A stretch of 18,383 nucleotides of DNA from JANXSD01 sp043758125 (lineage in GTDB: Bacteria > Bacteroidota > Bacteroidia > AKYH767-A > OLB10), in assembly GCA_043758125.1 (NCBI GenBank), contig JAYVOC010000223.1, positions 1 to 18,383 of the forward strand. The letters run 5' to 3'. Position 1 is the first letter of the stretch. Every line of letters starts with the position of its first letter. The translations under genes were made by a program, and so were the position numbers. Below, in pieces: positions 15,537 to 18,383 of this stretch. The notes below the pieces were generated by a model. It worked only from the letters and a program-made list of their open reading frames with translations, was not told the origin of the DNA and searched no databases.

Positions 15537-16505
15537 TTATCCTTTAAAAAATTCAACAATCTTTGTTGCTATTTCCACACCAATTCTTTCCTGTCCTTCT
15601 TTCGTTGATCCACCAATGTGCGGTGTCAAAGAAATATTTTCATGCTTACGTAATTCTTCTTTTATTAGCGGCTCACCTTCAAAAACATCTAATCCTGCAT
15701 AAGCAACTTTTCCAGTATTTAATGCAATTAATAAATCACCTTCATGCACTGCTCCACCTCTTGCTGTATTGATGATCATAACACCATCTTTCATCTGATC
15801 AAATTCTCGTTTCGATAGAATAGGCGAGGCGCCCTTTGGAAATGGAACATGTAATGTAATAAAATCACTCTCTGCAAGTAAACGTTCGAAGGGAACACAT
15901 TTCATTGTGAGCATAAATTTTGCATCCGTCATGCGACCAAAAAAGTCAATCTCAATTTTTACATCTGCAGCACGTAATTTAAATGGCAAAATATTCATGC
16001 CAATTCCTAATCCCATTCGCGCAACCGATTGTCCGATATTACCGAAGCCGATGATGCCTATTGTTTTACCTTTTAATTCTAATCCTGAAGAATATTTTTT
16101 CTTTAAAACATCAAACTCATCTTTGGTAGTTACATCTGGCATTCTACGATTTGCATCATGTAAATATCGAACACCATTGAAAAGATGCGCAAATACTAAT
16201 TCAGCTACCGATTGCGATGAAGCTTCTGGAGTATTGATAACACGTATGCCTTTATCTCTCGCATAAGCAACATCAATATTATCCATACCTACGCCAGCTC
16301 TTCCAATTAACTTTAAATTCGGACAAGCATCAATCAAATCTTTTCTAACTGTAGTGGCACTACGAACTAATATTCCATCAAAATTTTTTAATGCATCCAT
16401 TAATTGATCCTGCGGAATTTTGTTTGTGTCTACATCAATACCTGCAGCGATAAGAATTTCTTTTCCCGCTTTATCAATGCCATCGTTCGCTAAAATTTTC
16501 GCCAT
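15537..16505 (-). CDS. serA: D-3-phosphoglycerate dehydrogenase, short form without ACT domain
   Basis: 322 residues. It oxidises 3-phosphoglycerate to 3-phosphohydroxypyruvate with NAD+, the first step of serine synthesis; cytoplasmic. Visible: LVRSATTVRKDLID (46-59), RAGVGMDNIDVAYA (69-82), NTPEASSQSVAE (91-102), the Rossmann motif GFGNIG (153-158), NTARGG with catalytic R249, DVFEGEP with E278, and PHIGGST with H296. The chain ends after the catalytic domain, so the allosteric ACT domain and the intervening domain of long SerA forms are absent (the so-called type III form). Between the NAD motif and ERLLAESDF lies a segment of about 35 residues (about 174-207), longer than usual for the superfamily. 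It sits 69 bp after serC and 54 bp before the DUF1015 gene. Another D-2-hydroxyacid dehydrogenase specificity is possible from sequence alone, but the serC neighbour makes SerA by far the most likely. Confidence 0.94.
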   Translation of the reverse strand: MAKILANDGIDKAGKEILIAAGIDVDTNKIPQDQLMDALKNFDGILVRSATTVRKDLIDACPNLKLIGRAGVGMDNIDVAYARDKGIRVINTPEASSQSVAELVFAHLFNGVRYLHDANRRMPDVTTKDEFDVLKKKYSSGLELKGKTIGIIGFGNIGQSVARMGLGIGMNILPFKLRAADVKIEIDFFGRMTDAKFMLTMKCVPFERLLAESDFITLHVPFPKGASPILSKREFDQMKDGVMIINTARGGAVHEGDLLIALNTGKVAYAGLDVFEGEPLIKEELRKHENISLTPHIGGSTKEGQERIGVEIATKIVEFFKG

Positions 16506-16574
16506 AAAATAGTTTTATTGAAATAGAAATCTGGCAATTAAACAACAACCAGCTCTTGTAGTATTTAAAATTAA

Positions 16575-17645
16575 TTATGCTGTTTTAAGAGCGAAGTCTT
16601 TCATTAGTTGAGTTAATACTTTAACGCTTTCTAAAGGCAACGCATTGTACATCGAAGCTCTAAATCCACCAACTGAACGATGGCCTTTTAATCCAATGAT
16701 TCCAGCATCTTTCGCCATCTTTAAAAACTCATCTTCCATTTCTGGATTCTTCAATAAGAAACATGCATTCATATTCGAACGATCTTCTCTTTCGCATGTT
16801 CCAACAAATAATGGATTGCTATCCACTTCTGCATAAAACATATCTGCTTTAGCTTGATTTATTTTTTCAATGGCAGCAACACCACCAATCGATTTCAACC
16901 ATGCTAATGTTTCCATGCAAACATAAATCGGAAATACTGGAGGAGTATTGTAAAGTGAATCACCTTCAATATGTGTTTCATATTTCAACATCGTTGGCAT
17001 TGGTCGCCCGGTTTTACCAAGAATATCATTTTTGATTATTACCAACGTAACACCTGCTGGTCCCATATTTTTTTGAGCTCCTGCGTAAATCAAATCGAAT
17101 TTCGAAACATCAACAGGTCTAGAAAATATATCACTCGACATATCACAAATCATTGGAATGGGACTATCAGGAAATGATTTCATCTGTGTTCCATAAATAG
17201 TGTTGTTGGAAGTCACATGAACGTAATCGCAATCAGTAGGAATGGAATATCCCTTCGGAACATAATTGAAATTTTTATCTTTCGATGTTGCAATTACTTT
17301 CACCTCACCAAAAAGATTAGCTTCTTTAATGGCTTTATTTGCCCAGACGCCAGATTCAACATAAGCAGCTTTGGTCTTCATTAAATTCATTGGCACCATT
17401 GCAAATTGAGAACTTGCGCCACCTTGAAGGAAAAGTATAGAATAATTATCAGGCACACCTAATAGTTCTTTTACAAGTGCTTTGGCTTTAACCATTACCG
17501 CATCAAAATCTTTGCTACGATGCGAAATTTCCAACAACGACATACCAATTCCATTGAAATCTAATACAGCAGCTGCTGATTTCTCTATTGCTGATTGAGG
17601 AAGTATTCCCGGACCAGCACCAAAATTATGTTTTTTCATAGCCAT
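16575..17645 (-). CDS. serC: Phosphoserine aminotransferase
   Basis: 356 residues, the usual length for SerC, a class V PLP aminotransferase that converts 3-phosphohydroxypyruvate and glutamate into O-phosphoserine and 2-oxoglutarate. It may also serve pyridoxal phosphate synthesis. Motifs: NFGAGPGILP (7-16), LLEISHRS (37-44), LFLQGGASSQF (71-81), TSNNTIYGTQ (145-154), CDMSSDIFSRP (167-177), the PLP lysine K192 in YAGAQKNMGPAG, and GHRSVGGFRASMYNA (321-335), which contains the arginines for phosphate and carboxylate binding. Two starts are possible: ATG at 17645 or the ATG two codons later (17639-17637), which would give MKKHNFGAGPG, closer to common family N-termini. It is the first gene of the serC-serA-DUF1015 operon, with a likely promoter about 50 bp upstream. 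Confidence 0.97.
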   Translation of the reverse strand: MAMKKHNFGAGPGILPQSAIEKSAAAVLDFNGIGMSLLEISHRSKDFDAVMVKAKALVKELLGVPDNYSILFLQGGASSQFAMVPMNLMKTKAAYVESGVWANKAIKEANLFGEVKVIATSKDKNFNYVPKGYSIPTDCDYVHVTSNNTIYGTQMKSFPDSPIPMICDMSSDIFSRPVDVSKFDLIYAGAQKNMGPAGVTLVIIKNDILGKTGRPMPTMLKYETHIEGDSLYNTPPVFPIYVCMETLAWLKSIGGVAAIEKINQAKADMFYAEVDSNPLFVGTCEREDRSNMNACFLLKNPEMEDEFLKMAKDAGIIGLKGHRSVGGFRASMYNALPLESVKVLTQLMKDFALKTA

Positions 17646-17690
17646 TTTAATTATTCTGAATGATTGGATTTAAGCCTTTTTCTAGAACAT

Positions 17691-17721
17691 CAAAGTAAAG
17701 CGGAAATCTCCTTTGAAACAA
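17691..17721 (-). promoter_or_regulatory. Probable promoter of the serC operon
   Basis: On the minus strand TTG (17721-17719) is followed after 20 bp by TTACTTTG (17698-17691). The latter differs from TAnnTTTG at one base, and the spacing is near the 19-21 bp usual for Bacteroidota. The leader to the ATG at 17645 would be about 40 nt. No attenuator or riboswitch structure is evident in that leader. Confidence 0.4.
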
Positions 17722-17795
17722 GTACTAAAAACTAAAATTGAGCATTTAAAATTATCCGAAAATGGAAGCTCTTATTAATGATTCTCTTTCTAAGT

Positions 17796-18383
17796 CTATT
17801 TTGTAATACGAAGCTTTTTCATATCGGGATTTTTGCCGTCGGTATTGGCGTCATTTTTAGCATCAATATCTTTCTTAAAATACCATAATCCATGATCAAA
17901 TTGTAACCCATCGAAACTCAAATCAGGACCATATAAATTGTACATCCCTCTAGATTCAGGACGAGGATCCGTTGACGATAAATGGTCGAACCGTAAAAGC
18001 TTTTGATGCTCATCATAATGTAACGACATAGTTGCCTGAGCATTATATTCAAAAATCATCCTCATTTTCGCTTTGCCACCAGTCTTAATAACTGGCGATC
18101 CAAACGAAATTTTATTTACTCCGAGAATTAAAGGTTCAATCACTTTTCTGGTTGTAATTGCATTGTGCGGTGACCACCCCAAAAGCAGGTAAAAATCTTT
18201 CTTCTTTTTCCTTTCGTGGATGACCTTATAATAAATACAACCATACCAATTGGAAGAGTCGAGTCGCATTGTTTCTGCCTCATCATTATTTGGATAGTTG
18301 GCAGCATTTAAATGGTAAACCTTCACTTCTTGTTTCTTCTCATCCCATGTTTGAACGTAGCCGAAATAGGTGTATTTATTATT
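17796..18383 (-). CDS. Uncharacterised Bacteroidota protein, C-terminal part (runs off the right edge)
   Basis: The frame is open from the right edge (18383) to a TAG at 17798-17796, giving the last 195 residues. A GTG at 18326 could be read as a start, but codons upstream of it are open and protein-like (KYTYFGYVQTWDEKKQE), so the gene almost certainly begins outside the window. I know of no named domain. Visible blocks are WYGCIYYKVIHE, DFYLLLGWSPHN, MRMIFEYNAQATMSLHYDE, LLRFDHLSSTDPRPES and LYGPDLSFDGLQFDHGLW, a strand-rich pattern I associate with a conserved but unnamed Bacteroidota family; the family link is from memory. The last 25 residues are polar and charged. It is on the same strand as serC and ends 150 bp before it; the promoter found in that gap suggests it is not part of the serine operon. 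Confidence 0.82.
   Translation of the reverse strand, partial: NNKYTYFGYVQTWDEKKQEVKVYHLNAANYPNNDEAETMRLDSSNWYGCIYYKVIHERKKKKDFYLLLGWSPHNAITTRKVIEPLILGVNKISFGSPVIKTGGKAKMRMIFEYNAQATMSLHYDEHQKLLRFDHLSSTDPRPESRGMYNLYGPDLSFDGLQFDHGLWYFKKDIDAKNDANTDGKNPDMKKLRITK

Noticed and set aside
10983..16266. Plus-strand open frames opposite the minus-strand genes (for example 10983-11270, 11716-12064, 14305-14721, 15907-16266)
   Set aside because: Each lies entirely across a recognised gene on the other strand, shows no recognisable protein features and no promoter element; antisense shadows.
1..18383. Possible defence, phage, mobile or CRISPR system
   Set aside because: I looked for transposases, integrases, repeats with spacers, nucleases, toxin-antitoxin pairs and reverse transcriptases on both strands and saw none; gene content and base composition look uniform along the window.

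Overview
The window is ordinary chromosomal DNA from a member of the Bacteroidota. The evidence is a large secreted protein with a gliding-motility-type (type IX secretion) C-terminal domain, a DUF5723-like outer-membrane protein, the AT-rich base composition, the lack of clear Shine-Dalgarno sequences, and several exact matches to the Bacteroidota -7 promoter element TAnnTTTG. No rRNA, tRNA, insertion sequence, phage gene, integrase or CRISPR array is visible, and no gap between genes is longer than about 200 bp.

Layout, left to right. (1) Positions 1-1265, minus strand: an esterase followed by an ATP-grasp ligase that runs off the left edge, probably one transcript. (2) Positions 1495-6495, plus strand: a 1666-residue secreted protein made of a signal peptide, SBBP-type beta-propeller repeats, about thirteen Ig/PKD-like modules and a T9SS sorting domain. 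It is divergent from the esterase, and each of the two has its own TAnnTTTG element. (3) Positions 6580-9637, plus strand: a GlcD-type FAD-linked 2-hydroxyacid dehydrogenase whose promoter element lies almost on its start codon, then a DUF5723-like beta-barrel protein. (4) Positions 9650-13028, minus strand: a tight four-gene cluster read as alpha/beta hydrolase, YggS-type PLP protein, isoaspartyl peptidase/asparaginase, then a secreted YncE-like propeller. Heptanucleotide repeats fill much of the only sizeable gap in this cluster. (5) Positions 13114-14109, minus strand: an unrecognised, probably all-helical protein. (6) Positions 14238-17645, minus strand: a serine biosynthesis operon serC - serA - DUF1015 closed by a good intrinsic terminator. 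(7) Positions 17796 to the right edge, minus strand: the C-terminal part of an uncharacterised protein.

How they work together: SerA and SerC carry out the first two steps from 3-phosphoglycerate to O-phosphoserine. The third gene encodes a DUF1015 protein and not a recognisable phosphoserine phosphatase, which makes it a candidate for a serine-related role. The GlcD-like flavoenzyme could in principle oxidise D-2-hydroxyglutarate produced by a SerA side reaction, but the two genes are not adjacent and this is speculation. The rest looks like housekeeping (YggS, isoaspartyl peptidase) and cell-envelope or surface functions.

I did not find a clearly novel defence or mobile system. The points most worth a second look are the DUF1015 gene in the serine operon, the esterase/ATP-grasp pair, the heptamer-repeat linker with a five-codon mini-ORF, and promoter elements that change or closely constrain translation starts.
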